A DNA stretch of 64,000 nucleotides. It comes from Bradyrhizobium sp. SZCCT0153. Lineage in GTDB: Bacteria; Pseudomonadota; Alphaproteobacteria; Rhizobiales; Xanthobacteraceae. A model generated the notes under the pieces. That model did no database searches and was not told the origin of the DNA. It was given only the letters and a program-made list of their open reading frames with translations. Position 1 is the first letter of the stretch. The number at the start of each line of letters is the position of its first letter. A program made the position numbers and the translations under genes. Location: positions 1,213,001 to 1,277,000 of the forward strand of contig NZ_JAFCKS010000001.1 of the NCBI RefSeq assembly GCF_018129995.1, given 5' to 3'. This document shows positions 16,165 through 25,542 of this stretch, piece by piece.

Positions 16165-16674
16165 TTACTCCGTTGCCTTCAGCTTGGGGTCGTGCATGTC
16201 TTCGGGATGGAAGATCAACCGGTAGGTGCGGATCGCGATCAGCAGCACGGCGGAGACGTCGCCGATCCAGGCGACCGCGAAGAACGGCCAGGTCGGCATG
16301 TGCATGTCGAAGGTCTGGACGTTGTCGTTGTAGGTGCCGCGTACCTTGTCGAATAGCGTCCAGGTCTGCACGGTGACCACGAACAGCAGCACCAGCGTCG
16401 CGAACACGTCGATCCAGCGCTGATGGCGCGGCCCGACATTGCCCCAGACGAGGTCGACCGTGATGTGGGTGCCGCGATAGGAGGTGGCGGCGATGCCCCA
16501 GAAGATCAGGATGCCGAGCAGCATGCGGCCGATGTCGAAGCTGTCGGGGATCGCGTAGTTCAGCGTGTTGCGCAGCAGCACCGACAGGAAAATGTCGAGC
16601 GCGACGATGCCGACGAAGCCGGCCGCGATCCATTCGATCGTGTCGATCACGCGATCCATCCAGGAGCGCTTCAT
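16165..16674 (-). CDS. tarQ: TRAP transporter small permease (DctQ type)
   Basis: A 169-residue inner-membrane protein with four hydrophobic helices, the normal size and topology for DctQ. Helix 1 is in IEWIAAGFVGIVALDIFLSV, helix 2 in MLLGILIFWGIAATSYRGTH, where the Arg-Gly-x-His motif is conserved in the family (RGTHI), helix 3 in VFATLVLLFVVTVQTWTLF, and the last helix in FAVAWIGDVSAVLLIAIRTY. It lies between the binding protein and the large permease in the standard P-Q-M order. Confidence 0.9.
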   Translation of the reverse strand: MKRSWMDRVIDTIEWIAAGFVGIVALDIFLSVLLRNTLNYAIPDSFDIGRMLLGILIFWGIAATSYRGTHITVDLVWGNVGPRHQRWIDVFATLVLLFVVTVQTWTLFDKVRGTYNDNVQTFDMHMPTWPFFAVAWIGDVSAVLLIAIRTYRLIFHPEDMHDPKLKATE

Positions 16675-16732
16675 GCGGGAAGAGTCCTATCTAAATTCAG
16701 CGACGTTTGGTTCAGCTGTTACCGCGCCGGAG

Positions 16733-16862
16733 GTGCGCTCCCTCTCCGCTCGCGGGGGGAGGGCTGGGGTGGGGTGCATCCGCAATGAACAATCCCAAAG
16801 CGGAGAGAGCCACCACCCGGCGCTTCGCGCCGACCTCACCCGCAAGCGGGAGAGGTGCGGCG
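16733..16862. repeat. Inverted CTC-rich hairpin repeats between tarP and tarQ
   Basis: CTCCCTCTCCGCTCGCGGGG (from 16739) and the later GGCGCTTCGCGCC with ACCCGCAAGCGGGAGAGG (16819-16856) belong to the same family as the pairs at 8188 and 21661. Together they form a roughly 130-base imperfect inverted repeat inside the predicted tarPQM transcript, where it could reduce read-through and favour the binding protein. Confidence 0.65.
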
Positions 16863-16884
16863 AGTGTGTGGCTGCAGCCGGGCG

Positions 16885-17904
16885 TCACTCCGCCAGCGCG
16901 TTGTACTTCTTCAGCGAAGCCTTGAGCTCCGCGAGCGCGGCGTCGGGATCGGCGCCGGCCTTCTTGGCGCCGTCGGACCAGGTCTTGACCAGCGGCTCGG
17001 CCGCCTTCTTCCAGGCGGCGGTCTGCTCGCCCGTCAGCTTGTAGACCTCGTGGCCTGCTTCCGCCTTCACCTTGTCGACGCCGGCATCCTCGAACTTGCC
17101 CCAGTGCTCGCCGACCACGCCGGCCATTTCGGTCGAGCAGTTCTTGTCGATCGCGGCCTTCTGCTTGTCGGACATCGCATTGTATTTGTCCTTGTTCATC
17201 ACGAACACGAAGGTCGTGGTGTAGAGCGGCGCGTCCATGTGGTACTTCGTCACCTTGTCGATGCCGAACAGCACCAGCGAGCCCCAGGGGAAGGTGACCG
17301 CATCGGCAACGCCGCGCTCGATGATGTCGCGCACTTCGGGTGCGGACGACTGCACATTGGTGCCGCCGAGCGAAGTGACGAAATTCGCCATGGTGGCATG
17401 GGCCGGGCGGACCTTCATGCCCTTCACGTCCTCCGGCATCACGATCTTCTTGGTCTTGGAATGGAAGGAGGAGGGCGAGTGGACGAAGGCTAGGCAGTAC
17501 TTGACGTCCTTCATCTCCTTCTCGGCGTATTTGCGGTACCAGGCGTCCAGGCCCATCGAGCCGCCCTTGGCGTCGGAGATCAGGAACGGCAGCTCGCCGG
17601 CGCCGATGATCGGGAAGCGGCCGGGCTGGTAGCCGGGATTGACATAGGTGACGTCGGCGATGCCGTCGCGCGCCATGTCGTAATGGTCGAAGGCCTTGCC
17701 CATCTGCTGGGCCGGAAACACCTTGCCCTTGATCGTGCCGCCGGAATCCTTCTCGACCGCGGCCGCCCAGTCTTCCAGCGATTTCTGCAGCGGATGCGAG
17801 GCCGGCACCCAATGCGAGATCTTCAAATCGAAGGTCTTGTCCTGCGCGAACGCAGGCGTCACGCTTGCTGCCAGCAGCAAAGCCAGACAGGCTTTTCTCA
17901 TCAC
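16885..17904 (-). CDS. tarP: TRAP transporter solute-binding protein (DctP type), aromatic acid
   Basis: A 339-residue periplasmic protein. The signal peptide MMRKACLALLLAASVTPAFA is followed by QDKTFDLKISHWVPASHPLQ, a typical DctP opening. The helix-strand pattern with GTIKGKVFPAQQMGKAFDHY (near residue 60) and the conserved carboxylate-binding Arg region KGMKVRPAHATMANFVTSLG (about 144-163) are present; the Arg in this area forms the salt bridge to the ligand carboxylate in the family. It is first in the tarPQM run and divergent from pobA, which supports an aromatic acid ligand. The 212 bases up to tarQ contain a repeat. Confidence 0.9.
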   Translation of the reverse strand: MMRKACLALLLAASVTPAFAQDKTFDLKISHWVPASHPLQKSLEDWAAAVEKDSGGTIKGKVFPAQQMGKAFDHYDMARDGIADVTYVNPGYQPGRFPIIGAGELPFLISDAKGGSMGLDAWYRKYAEKEMKDVKYCLAFVHSPSSFHSKTKKIVMPEDVKGMKVRPAHATMANFVTSLGGTNVQSSAPEVRDIIERGVADAVTFPWGSLVLFGIDKVTKYHMDAPLYTTTFVFVMNKDKYNAMSDKQKAAIDKNCSTEMAGVVGEHWGKFEDAGVDKVKAEAGHEVYKLTGEQTAAWKKAAEPLVKTWSDGAKKAGADPDAALAELKASLKKYNALAE

Positions 17905-17954
17905 GCGTCTCTCCCTGTTTCGACGGCGGGCTTCGATGGCCCGGTCTCTTTAAT

Positions 17955-17964
17955 TAACATGTTA
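17955..17964. promoter_or_regulatory. Palindrome upstream of tarP
   Basis: TAACATGTTA is a perfect 10-bp palindrome, extending imperfectly to ATTAAC-AT-GTTATC. It lies 51 bases before the tarP start in the tarP/pobA divergent region and differs from the GTTAT-N5-ATAAC motif because the half-sites point outward. It may be a separate operator or only an AT-rich promoter element. Confidence 0.4.
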
Positions 17965-18084
17965 TCTAATTCGCCGGCGCGTTCAAGCCGGAACTGACGC
18001 GGCGTGCCGCCGCGCTGTCTACGTCAGCCATTTTGCATGGATTTGTCGCGATGCGGCGACGCGCTCTCCCCTTTTGCCCAACCG

Positions 18085-18099
18085 TTATATGATATAATT
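18085..18099. promoter_or_regulatory. Candidate CouR operator over pobA -10 element
   Basis: GTTAT-ATGAT-ATAAT matches the couA-promoter palindrome, with a perfect 13-bp core TTATAT-G-ATATAA at 18086-18098. The consensus -10 hexamer TATAAT (18094-18099) is inside it. No good -35 is seen at the right distance. It lies 65 bases before the pobA start. Confidence 0.6.
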
Positions 18100-18133
18100 A
18101 TCGTGCGCGGACGATCGCGACAAGCGACCGTGA

Positions 18134-19333
<1,200 letters not shown>

Positions 19334-19354
19334 GACGATGCCGTAGCGAGGTCA

Positions 19355-19475
19355 TAGGGTGGGTTAGCCTCGCGAATGCGTGAAGCGCAGTTCGCTGGGC
19401 GTAACCCGCCACTTCTGCTGCCGCGGACACCAAACAGGTGAGTTACGCCTTCGGCGAACCACGCTGCGGCACAGC
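19355..19475. repeat. Inverted GGTGGGTTA / TAACCCGCC repeat
   Basis: GGGTGGGTTAGC near 19357 and GCGTAACCCGCC near 19399 form an inverted pair around CGCGAATGCGTGAAGCGCAG. A partly related piece, GTGAGTTACGCC...GGCGAACC, follows at 19437. Repeats with GGGTGGGTTA ends are widespread in Bradyrhizobium as far as I recall. The element fills the gap between pobA and the PaaI gene; no gene is seen here. Confidence 0.6.
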
Positions 19476-19576
19476 CCGTTTCAAACACCCCCGCAAATTC
19501 CGTTTAAAACTTTGTAGGCGGTGAAACCGTCATCCACATCGCGTTCAATGGCCGCAGCCACCAACGCGAGATAGCC

Positions 19577-19996
19577 ATGACCTCCACCGACATCCCCGCC
19601 GGCTTCGAGCCGCATTTCCGCAAGGCGCCGCTCACCGATCCGTGGGAGCCACTCTATTCCAAAAAGACCGACAAGGGCGTCACCGTGGGATTGCGGCTGG
19701 CGACGCCGCACACCAATGCGCGTGGGCTGATCCATGGCGGTCTGATTGCGGCGCTGGCCGATGCGGCCATGGGCTATAGCTGCGCGCAGGCGACGGGATG
19801 GACGACGTCGTTCGTCACGATCTCGCTGTCGGTCGACTACGTCGGTGCGGGCGAAATCGGCCAATGGCTCGCGATCGAGGGTGAGGCGATCAAGACCGGC
19901 TCTACGATCTGCTTCGCGCAGAGCCTGGCGAAGGCGGACGACACCGTGATCGCGCGCGCCAGCGGCACGTTTCGGGTGGTGCCGAAGAAGGCGTGA
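19577..19996 (+). CDS. PaaI-family hotdog thioesterase
   Basis: A 139-residue hotdog-fold acyl-CoA thioesterase. The signature is NARGLIHGGLIAALADAAMG (about residues 48-67), in which the HGG and the downstream Asp form the active site of the PaaI group. It acts in the cytosol, probably on an aryl-CoA. It follows pobA on the same strand after a repeat and is convergent with the LysR gene with only two bases between the stops. Within the aromatic block it could recycle CoA from dead-end thioesters, which is a usual PaaI role; the substrate is not shown by the sequence. Confidence 0.9.
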   Translation: MTSTDIPAGFEPHFRKAPLTDPWEPLYSKKTDKGVTVGLRLATPHTNARGLIHGGLIAALADAAMGYSCAQATGWTTSFVTISLSVDYVGAGEIGQWLAIEGEAIKTGSTICFAQSLAKADDTVIARASGTFRVVPKKA

Positions 19997-19998
19997 AC

Positions 19999-20883
19999 CT
20001 ACCCAAATCTCCACTCCGTCGTCTCCACCACGAGATCGACGAAGGCGCGCACCTTGGCCGAGAGCAGGCGCGAGGTCGGATAGACGATGTGGATCGGCAG
20101 CGCCGGCTGCTCGTATTTCGCCAGCACGATTCTGAGCCGCCCGCGCCGCAGGCCCTCGGCGGCCTGATAGGCCAGCACGCGCGTCACGCCGCCGCCGGCC
20201 TCGGCATATTGCAGGGCGGCGTCGGCGCTGTTGCTGGCGAAGCGCGGGTTCGGCGTCACCTCGATGTCGCGGCTGTCCTGCACGAAGCGCCAGTTCGCGG
20301 ATGGACCGAATGCGATGGTCTGGTGCGTGAGCAGCGCCTCCGGCGTCTTCGGCTCGCCATGGTGCTTCAGATAGCCCGGGGTCGCCACGACGATCCGCCG
20401 CATTTCGCCGACCTGGCGCGCCACCAGCGTGGAATCGGCGAGATGGCCGATCCGCACCGCGACGTCGACGGCGTCTTCAACCAGATTGACGAGGTTATCG
20501 GACAGCCTGAGTTCGCAGGCGACCTCGGGATAGCGCTTGAGATAGGCGGTCATCACCGGCCCGACATGGAGCCGGCCGAAGCCGACCGGCGCCGACACCA
20601 CGAGCCGTCCACTCGGCCGGTTGCGCTCCTCCCGCGCCGAGCCGTCGGCCTCCTCGACGTCGGCAAGGATACGCCGGGCGCGTTCCAGATAGCGCGTGCC
20701 GACGTCGGTCAGCCTGACCTGGCGGGTGGTCCGCTGCAGCAGCCGCGCGCCGAGATGCTCCTCCAGCGCCGCGATCAGCCGCGTCACCGCCGAGGGCGAC
20801 AGCCGCAGCTTGCGCGCCGCCGGGGCAAAGCCGCGCAGATCGGCGACGGTGACAAAGACATGCATGGCTTCGAGACGGTCCAT
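19999..20883 (-). CDS. LysR-family transcriptional regulator
   Basis: A 294-residue regulator. The N-terminal winged helix reads MDRLEAMHVFVTVADLRGFA, then RKLRLSPSAVTRLIAALEEH and LLQRTTRQVRLTDVGTRYLE, the standard LysR DNA-binding layout. From about residue 90 the effector domain starts SGRLVVSAPVGFGRLHVGPV, as in the AaeR/CrgA-like subgroup that often controls a divergently read enzyme gene. The divergent neighbour is the PPOX-family protein at 21007, so that is its most likely target. The effector cannot be told from the sequence. Confidence 0.93.
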   Translation of the reverse strand: MDRLEAMHVFVTVADLRGFAPAARKLRLSPSAVTRLIAALEEHLGARLLQRTTRQVRLTDVGTRYLERARRILADVEEADGSAREERNRPSGRLVVSAPVGFGRLHVGPVMTAYLKRYPEVACELRLSDNLVNLVEDAVDVAVRIGHLADSTLVARQVGEMRRIVVATPGYLKHHGEPKTPEALLTHQTIAFGPSANWRFVQDSRDIEVTPNPRFASNSADAALQYAEAGGGVTRVLAYQAAEGLRRGRLRIVLAKYEQPALPIHIVYPTSRLLSAKVRAFVDLVVETTEWRFG

Positions 20884-20916
20884 CCTATTATTTCATATAT
20901 TGCAATGATGAAGTGT

Positions 20917-20931
20917 CAATCGGAATGATTG
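20917..20931. promoter_or_regulatory. Inverted repeat in LysR/PPOX divergent promoter
   Basis: CAATC-GGAAT-GATTG is a 15-bp palindrome with five-base arms between the divergent LysR and PPOX genes, 33 bases before the LysR start. LysR sites are usually T-N11-A palindromes of this size, so this is a candidate binding site. Confidence 0.5.
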
Positions 20932-21006
20932 TTTTAGCCGATGGAAGTGTCCATTTTGCGTGGCGAAAGACGCAGCAACGCGCCGGAATTTTCAGGAGAT
21001 GTTCCG

Positions 21007-21642
21007 ATGACCGCAGCCCACACATACGCCAGCGACGTGGCCTTCACGCCGGCAGTCAAGTCGATCCAGACCCGTAAGGGCTCGCGCGAGGCCTATGCCC
21101 GCGCCGAGCAGCACGGCTGGCGCACTGAGGTCGACGAGAAGCTTGCCGGCTTCCTCGCCGAGGCCAACAGCTTCTATTTCGCCACCGCGTCAGCCGACGG
21201 CCAGCCCTATATTCAGCATCGCGGCGGACCGAAAGGGTTCCTCAAGGTGCTGGACAAACAGACGCTCGCCTTTGCCGATTACGCCGGCAACCAGCAGTTC
21301 ATCACGCAAGGCAATCTGACGGAGAATCCCAAGGCGTATATATTTGTCATGGACTACGCCCACCGTCGCCGGGTGAAGATCTGGGGCGAGGCGCATGTGG
21401 TCGAGGACGACGCGGCGCTGACGCAGTCCCTTATGCCGAAAGGCTACCGGGCGCGGCCCGAGCAGGTGATCCTGTTCAAGATCGCAGCGTGGGACACCAA
21501 CTGCCCGCAGCACATTCCGCAGAAGTTCGATGCAACGGATGTGGCGACCGCGCTGGCGGCAAGAGATCAGCGGATCGCGGAGCTGGAAGCGGAGGTCGCG
21601 GCGCTGAAGGGGGAGGCGAGCTCACCATCCAACGAAAACTGA
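21007..21642 (+). CDS. Pyridoxamine 5'-phosphate oxidase-family (FMN-binding) protein
   Basis: A 211-residue cytosolic split-barrel protein. The FMN-binding region reads ANSFYFATASADGQPYIQHR (about residues 53-72) followed by GGPKGFLKVLDKQTLAFADY and then GNQQFITQGNLTENPKAYIF, a typical order for this PPOX subgroup, which binds flavin but rarely acts on vitamin B6. The C-terminal 30 residues form a coiled coil (ALAARDQRIAELEAEVAALK). The start MTAAHTYASD has an AGGAGA ribosome-binding site. It is probably controlled by the divergent LysR gene. The natural electron acceptor or substrate is unknown. Confidence 0.88.
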   Translation: MTAAHTYASDVAFTPAVKSIQTRKGSREAYARAEQHGWRTEVDEKLAGFLAEANSFYFATASADGQPYIQHRGGPKGFLKVLDKQTLAFADYAGNQQFITQGNLTENPKAYIFVMDYAHRRRVKIWGEAHVVEDDAALTQSLMPKGYRARPEQVILFKIAAWDTNCPQHIPQKFDATDVATALAARDQRIAELEAEVAALKGEASSPSNEN

Positions 21643-21660
21643 ATCGGCGTGTACGGTGCA

Positions 21661-21806
21661 CTCTCTCCCCTTGCGGGAGAGGGTGGATTCGATGCATTGC
21701 ATCGAAGCCGGGTGAGGGGTTTCGATCCTCACGAGCGGTTTTGCGAGTTGAGAGAACCCCTCATCCGGCGCTTCGCGCCACCTTCTCCCGCAAGGGGAGA
21801 AGGGAA
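21661..21806. repeat. Long inverted repeat between convergent PPOX and livF genes
   Basis: CTCTCTCCCC-TTGCGGGAGAGG at 21661 pairs with CCTTCTCCCGCAAGGGGAG at 21781; the inner parts (GCCGGGTGAGGGGTTTC and GAACCCCTCATCCGGCG) also pair. The whole 146-base unit is thus one large imperfect hairpin. It is a common Rhizobiales intergenic element in my recollection and is placed to end transcripts from both sides. Confidence 0.75.
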
Positions 21807-21819
21807 GTGGAGCGGGCGG

Positions 21820-22551
21820 TTACAATACACTCGCACCTTCGTGCTGGAAGCCGAGATAGCTTGCCGCGACCCGCTCATTCGCTGCGACGTCGCTGGCCTT
21901 GCCGCTGAGCACGAATTCGCCGAGCTCCATGACATAGGCCTGGTCGGCGATCTTCAGCGCGGCCTGCGCGTTCTGTTCGACCAGCAGCACGGAGACGCCG
22001 CTGGCGCGCAGCTCGGTGACGATGCGGAAAATGTCGGCGACGATGATCGGGGCGAGGCCGAGGCTCGGCTCGTCGAGCATCAGCAGCTTGGGCTCGCCCA
22101 TCAGTGCGCGGCCCATCGCGAGCATCTGCTGCTCGCCGCCGGAGAGCGTGCCGGCGAGCTGCTTGCGCCGTTCCTTCAGCCGCGGAAACAGGCCGTAGAC
22201 CCGCTCCATCGAGGCTTTCGCCTTGCTTCTTTCGATGCGGAAAGCGCCGAGCTCGAGATTGTCCTCGACATTCATGGTCACGAACAACTCGCGGTGCTCG
22301 GGGACGAGGCCGAGCCCCATCGCGACGCGATCCTCGATGTCGAGCCGTGACAGGTCCTGGCCGGCGAAGACGACGCGTCCCTTCAGCGGCAGAATGCCCA
22401 TGATGGCCGACAGCAGCGTGGTCTTGCCGGCGCCGTTGGCGCCGACGATGGTGACGATCTGGTTCTGGCCGACCTCGAGCGAGACCGAACGCACCGCCTC
22501 GACCTTGCCATAGGCGACATGCGCGTCGGTGACGGACAACAGCGCGCTCAT
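21820..22551 (-). CDS. Branched-chain-type ABC transporter ATP-binding protein (LivF-like)
   Basis: A 243-residue ABC ATPase. Walker A is GANGAGKTTLLSAI (about residues 37-50), the signature is LSGGEQQMLAMGRAL (about 136-150) and Walker B LLMLDEPSLGLAP follows. The sequence VTDAHVAYGKVEAVRSVSLE at the start is the LivF form. It overlaps the stop of nothing but its own start ATG shares four bases with the stop of the fused LivM-LivG gene (22548-22551), so they are translationally coupled. With the fused protein and LivH it makes a full membrane unit; the couP-like protein is its probable partner, as in the R. palustris couPSTU system. Confidence 0.92.
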   Translation of the reverse strand: MSALLSVTDAHVAYGKVEAVRSVSLEVGQNQIVTIVGANGAGKTTLLSAIMGILPLKGRVVFAGQDLSRLDIEDRVAMGLGLVPEHRELFVTMNVEDNLELGAFRIERSKAKASMERVYGLFPRLKERRKQLAGTLSGGEQQMLAMGRALMGEPKLLMLDEPSLGLAPIIVADIFRIVTELRASGVSVLLVEQNAQAALKIADQAYVMELGEFVLSGKASDVAANERVAASYLGFQHEGASVL

Positions 22552-24317
22552 GCCGCCACTCCGAGATAGGCCTTGATCACTTCGGGATTGGTCTTGATCG
22601 TGGCGGGCGTTCCTTCGGCGATCTTGGTGCCGAAATCGAGCACCACGATGCGGTCGGCAAGGTTCATCACGAAGCCCATGTCGTGCTCGACCAGCAGCAC
22701 GCTCATGCCGCCGTCGCGCAAATCGCGCAGCAGCGATGCCAGCCGCTGCTTCTCCATGTGGCGCAGGCCGGCGGCCGGCTCGTCGAGCAGCAGCAGCATC
22801 GGATCGACGCAGAGGGCGCGGGCGATCTCGACGATGCGCTGCTGGCCGAGCGAGAGCGAGCCCGCAAGCTGGTGCATCTGGTCGCCAAGTCCGACGCGCT
22901 CGATCTGGCGGGCGGCCTCCGCGAGCAGCCTGGCCTCGTCGGCCCGGTCGAGCCGCAGCATCGAGGAGATGGGACCGGAGTGACCGCGCAGATGCGCGCC
23001 GATCGCGACGTTCTCCAGCACGGTCATGTCGGGCACCAGCTTGACGTGCTGGAAGGTGCGGGAGATGCCGAGCTTGACGATCTCCTGCGGCGGCGCCTTG
23101 TCGACCTTGCTGCCGAGCACCGAGATCGAGCCTGACGTCGCCGACAGCACGCCGGTGATCAGGTTGAACGTGGTGCTCTTGCCGGCGCCGTTCGGGCCGA
23201 TCAGTGCGACGATCTCGCGGGCCTGGACGTCGAAGGAGACGTTGTTGACCGCGACCACGCCGCCGAACTGTTTGCGCGCCTTTTCGACCTGGAGCAGGAC
23301 GCTGGATTGTCCGGGCGAGCGGGGGCGCTGCTCCAGTTTCAGCGAGGTGTCGGGCTTCTTGCCGCTCCTGCGCTCGGGCAGCAGCGACATCAGCCAGGGC
23401 CAGACGCCGCCTGGTGCGAGTTGCAACAGCGCCACCAGCATGATGCCGAACACGATGGTTTCGACCTGGCCGGAGCCCGGCAGGACAAGCGGCAAATAGC
23501 TCTGCAGCACTTCCTTGAGGACCACGACGAGGGCCGCGCCCAGCACCCCGCCCCAGACATAGCCGGCGCCGCCGACCACGGCGATGAAGAGATATTCGAT
23601 GCCGGCCTGCGCGCCGAACGGCGTCGGGTTCACCGCGCGCTGAAGGTGCGCGTAGAGCCAGCCGGAGAGGCCGGCGAGCACCGCGGCGTGGATGAACACC
23701 AGCATTTTCGCCCGCGGCGTGTGCACGCCGAATGCCTCGGCCGCGACGTGGCCGCGCCGGAGCGCACGGATGGCGCGGCCGGTGCGGGAATCCAGTAGAT
23801 TCATGGTGAGCAGCGCCGAGACGATCACGGCAACCCAGATCGCGTAGTAGATCGAGCCGGGCGAGAGCATCTTGAACGCGCCGATCGACAGCGGCGGGAT
23901 CGCCGAGATGCCGTCGTTTCGTCCCAGAAATTCCAGCTTGCTGAAGAGATAGAACAGGCCGAGTCCCCAGGCCAGCGTGCCGAGCGGCAGATAGTGGCCG
24001 GAGAGGCGGACGGTGACGAGGCCGAGCAGCACCGCCAGCAGACCGCTGACCAATAGCGACAGCGGCAGGGTCAACCAGGGCGACAGGCCGTAGGTCGTCG
24101 ACAGCACCGCGGTGGTATAGGCGCCGAAGCCGACGAAGGCCGCCTGGCCGAACGAGGTCAGGCCGCCGACGCCGGTCAGCAGCACGAGGCCCATCGCGAC
24201 CAGGGCAGCGAGGCCGATATTGTCGAGCAGCACGATCCAGAACGGCGGCATGCCGGGCACGAACGGGATCGCCGCCATGAGAAGCGCGAAGACGAGGATG
24301 GGAAGCCGGCTCTGCAT
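22548..24317 (-). CDS. Fused branched-chain-type ABC permease and ATPase (LivM-LivG)
   Basis: A 589-residue fusion. Residues 1 to about 320 are a LivM permease with about nine helices; the conserved loop LTGVGGLTSFGQAAFVGFGA (about 47-66) and DSRTGRAIRALRRGHVAAEA (about 176-195) identify it. Residues about 340-589 are a LivG ATPase with Walker A GPNGAGKSTTFNLITG (near 370), signature LSLGQQRIVEIARAL (near 490) and Walker B LLLLDEPAAGLRH. The join passes through a Lys/Arg-rich linker, with no sign of a frameshift. In most species these are two genes. The order livH, livMG, livF on one strand gives a three-gene membrane module without its own binding protein here. Confidence 0.92.
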   Translation of the reverse strand: MQSRLPILVFALLMAAIPFVPGMPPFWIVLLDNIGLAALVAMGLVLLTGVGGLTSFGQAAFVGFGAYTTAVLSTTYGLSPWLTLPLSLLVSGLLAVLLGLVTVRLSGHYLPLGTLAWGLGLFYLFSKLEFLGRNDGISAIPPLSIGAFKMLSPGSIYYAIWVAVIVSALLTMNLLDSRTGRAIRALRRGHVAAEAFGVHTPRAKMLVFIHAAVLAGLSGWLYAHLQRAVNPTPFGAQAGIEYLFIAVVGGAGYVWGGVLGAALVVVLKEVLQSYLPLVLPGSGQVETIVFGIMLVALLQLAPGGVWPWLMSLLPERRSGKKPDTSLKLEQRPRSPGQSSVLLQVEKARKQFGGVVAVNNVSFDVQAREIVALIGPNGAGKSTTFNLITGVLSATSGSISVLGSKVDKAPPQEIVKLGISRTFQHVKLVPDMTVLENVAIGAHLRGHSGPISSMLRLDRADEARLLAEAARQIERVGLGDQMHQLAGSLSLGQQRIVEIARALCVDPMLLLLDEPAAGLRHMEKQRLASLLRDLRDGGMSVLLVEHDMGFVMNLADRIVVLDFGTKIAEGTPATIKTNPEVIKAYLGVAA

Positions 24318-24324
24318 CTTGGCG

Positions 24325-25365
24325 TCAGTCCTTCTCTTCCTCGACCGCAGGCGCGGCGAGCGAGCGCAGCAGCAGCACCGGGATCAAGAGCATGAAAACG
24401 ATCACCTCCTTGTAGTTGGAGGCATAGAAGGACGAGAACGCCTCGACGATGCCGACGAACAGCGCCGCGACGGCGGTGAGCGGGTAACTGACGAGCCCGC
24501 CGATGATCGCGGCGACAAAGCCCTTCAGGCCGATCAGGAAGCCGGAGTCGTAATAGAGCGTCGTGATCGGAACGATCATGATGCCAGACAGCGCGCCGAT
24601 GACCGAGGCCAGCAGAAAGGCGATCTGACCGGACAGCGTGGTGCGGATGCCCGCAAGCCGCGCGCCGAGCCGGTTCACGGCGGTCGCGCGCAGCGCCTTG
24701 CCGTAGAGCGTCAGGCCGAAGAACAGCCAGAGCCCGACGATGAAGGCGATGGTGATGCCGTAGACGGTGATGCTCTGGCCGGTGAAGCGCAGCGCGCCGG
24801 CGGTGAACGAGCCGGACAGCACGGCAGGTCCGCGCTGGCCTTCGGCGCCGAAGAACAGAAGGCCCAGTCCCTGCAGCGCGAGGTGGACGCCCACCGATGC
24901 GATCAGCAGCACCAGCACGGAGGTGTGTGCCAGCGGCTGGAACGCAATCCGATAGAGAAACAGGCCGATCATCGCCACGATCACCAGCGACAGCGCGATG
25001 CAGACCGCCACCGGCGGCTTCTGGGCGGCGAAGTAGACGGTCAGCGCCAGCACGATGGCCGGCAGCACGATGTTAGCGACGATGCTGCGCAGGATCAGGC
25101 GCCCGTGCAGCGCCTTGCGCGCAGCGAACAGGTCGAAGGCGAAAGCGCCGATGCCCAGCGCCAGCGCGAGCTTTGCCGTCCCCGGCATCTGGCCCGCGGC
25201 CAGCGAGGCATAGGTCAGCGCGCCGTAGGTGACGAACTCGCCCTGGGGAATGAGGATGACGCGGGTGACGGCGAACACCAGCACCAGCGCGAGGCCGAGC
25301 AGCGCATAGATCGCGCCATTGGTGATGCCGTCCTGCAGCAGGAACAGCATGATGGTGGTATTCAA
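24325..25365 (-). CDS. Branched-chain-type ABC transporter permease (LivH-like)
   Basis: A 346-residue inner-membrane protein with about nine helices. It begins MNTTIMLFLLQDGITNGAIY and continues with ALLGLALVLVFAVTRVILIP and QGEFVTYGALTYA, the LivH opening. The cytoplasmic coupling loop reads LYGKALRATAVNRLGARLAG (about residues 208-227), where the E-x3-Arg-Ala-x2-N-x3-A pattern of LivH is recognisable. It is the first gene of the livH-livMG-livF run and is divergent from the MarR gene. By synteny with R. palustris it would carry p-coumarate-type acids. Confidence 0.9.
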   Translation of the reverse strand: MNTTIMLFLLQDGITNGAIYALLGLALVLVFAVTRVILIPQGEFVTYGALTYASLAAGQMPGTAKLALALGIGAFAFDLFAARKALHGRLILRSIVANIVLPAIVLALTVYFAAQKPPVAVCIALSLVIVAMIGLFLYRIAFQPLAHTSVLVLLIASVGVHLALQGLGLLFFGAEGQRGPAVLSGSFTAGALRFTGQSITVYGITIAFIVGLWLFFGLTLYGKALRATAVNRLGARLAGIRTTLSGQIAFLLASVIGALSGIMIVPITTLYYDSGFLIGLKGFVAAIIGGLVSYPLTAVAALFVGIVEAFSSFYASNYKEVIVFMLLIPVLLLRSLAAPAVEEEKD

Positions 25366-25450
25366 GACCGGACGCTCCCCCTCGAAGATTAAGGACCGGT
25401 CCCCTGATTGTGGTGGATGGTCCGCTCACAGCCATTGAAATACGCTGACG

Positions 25451-25487
25451 ATATTTGATATGGTCCATAACAATTATCAAATATAAC
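25451..25487. promoter_or_regulatory. Candidate CouR operator region between livH and couR
   Basis: ATTAT-CAAAT-ATAAC (25473-25487) matches the motif at couA and pobA. A second, degenerate copy lies 25 bases away; together they make a perfect 10-bp inverted repeat, ATATTTGATA (25451-25460) and TATCAAATAT (25475-25484), 14 bases apart. TATAAC at 25482-25487 could be the couR -10. Such a region would allow autorepression plus control of the transporter genes. Confidence 0.6.
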
Positions 25488-25542
25488 TTCAAGGGTGGCG
25501 GGCGACCCGTCCCGAATTTAACGGGATTACGAGCACGAGGCG

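Noticed and set aside
14348..16225. Open frame of 625 codons on the plus strand opposite DUF3237 and tarM
   Set aside because: His- and Asp-rich shadow of a membrane-protein gene; no start signal.
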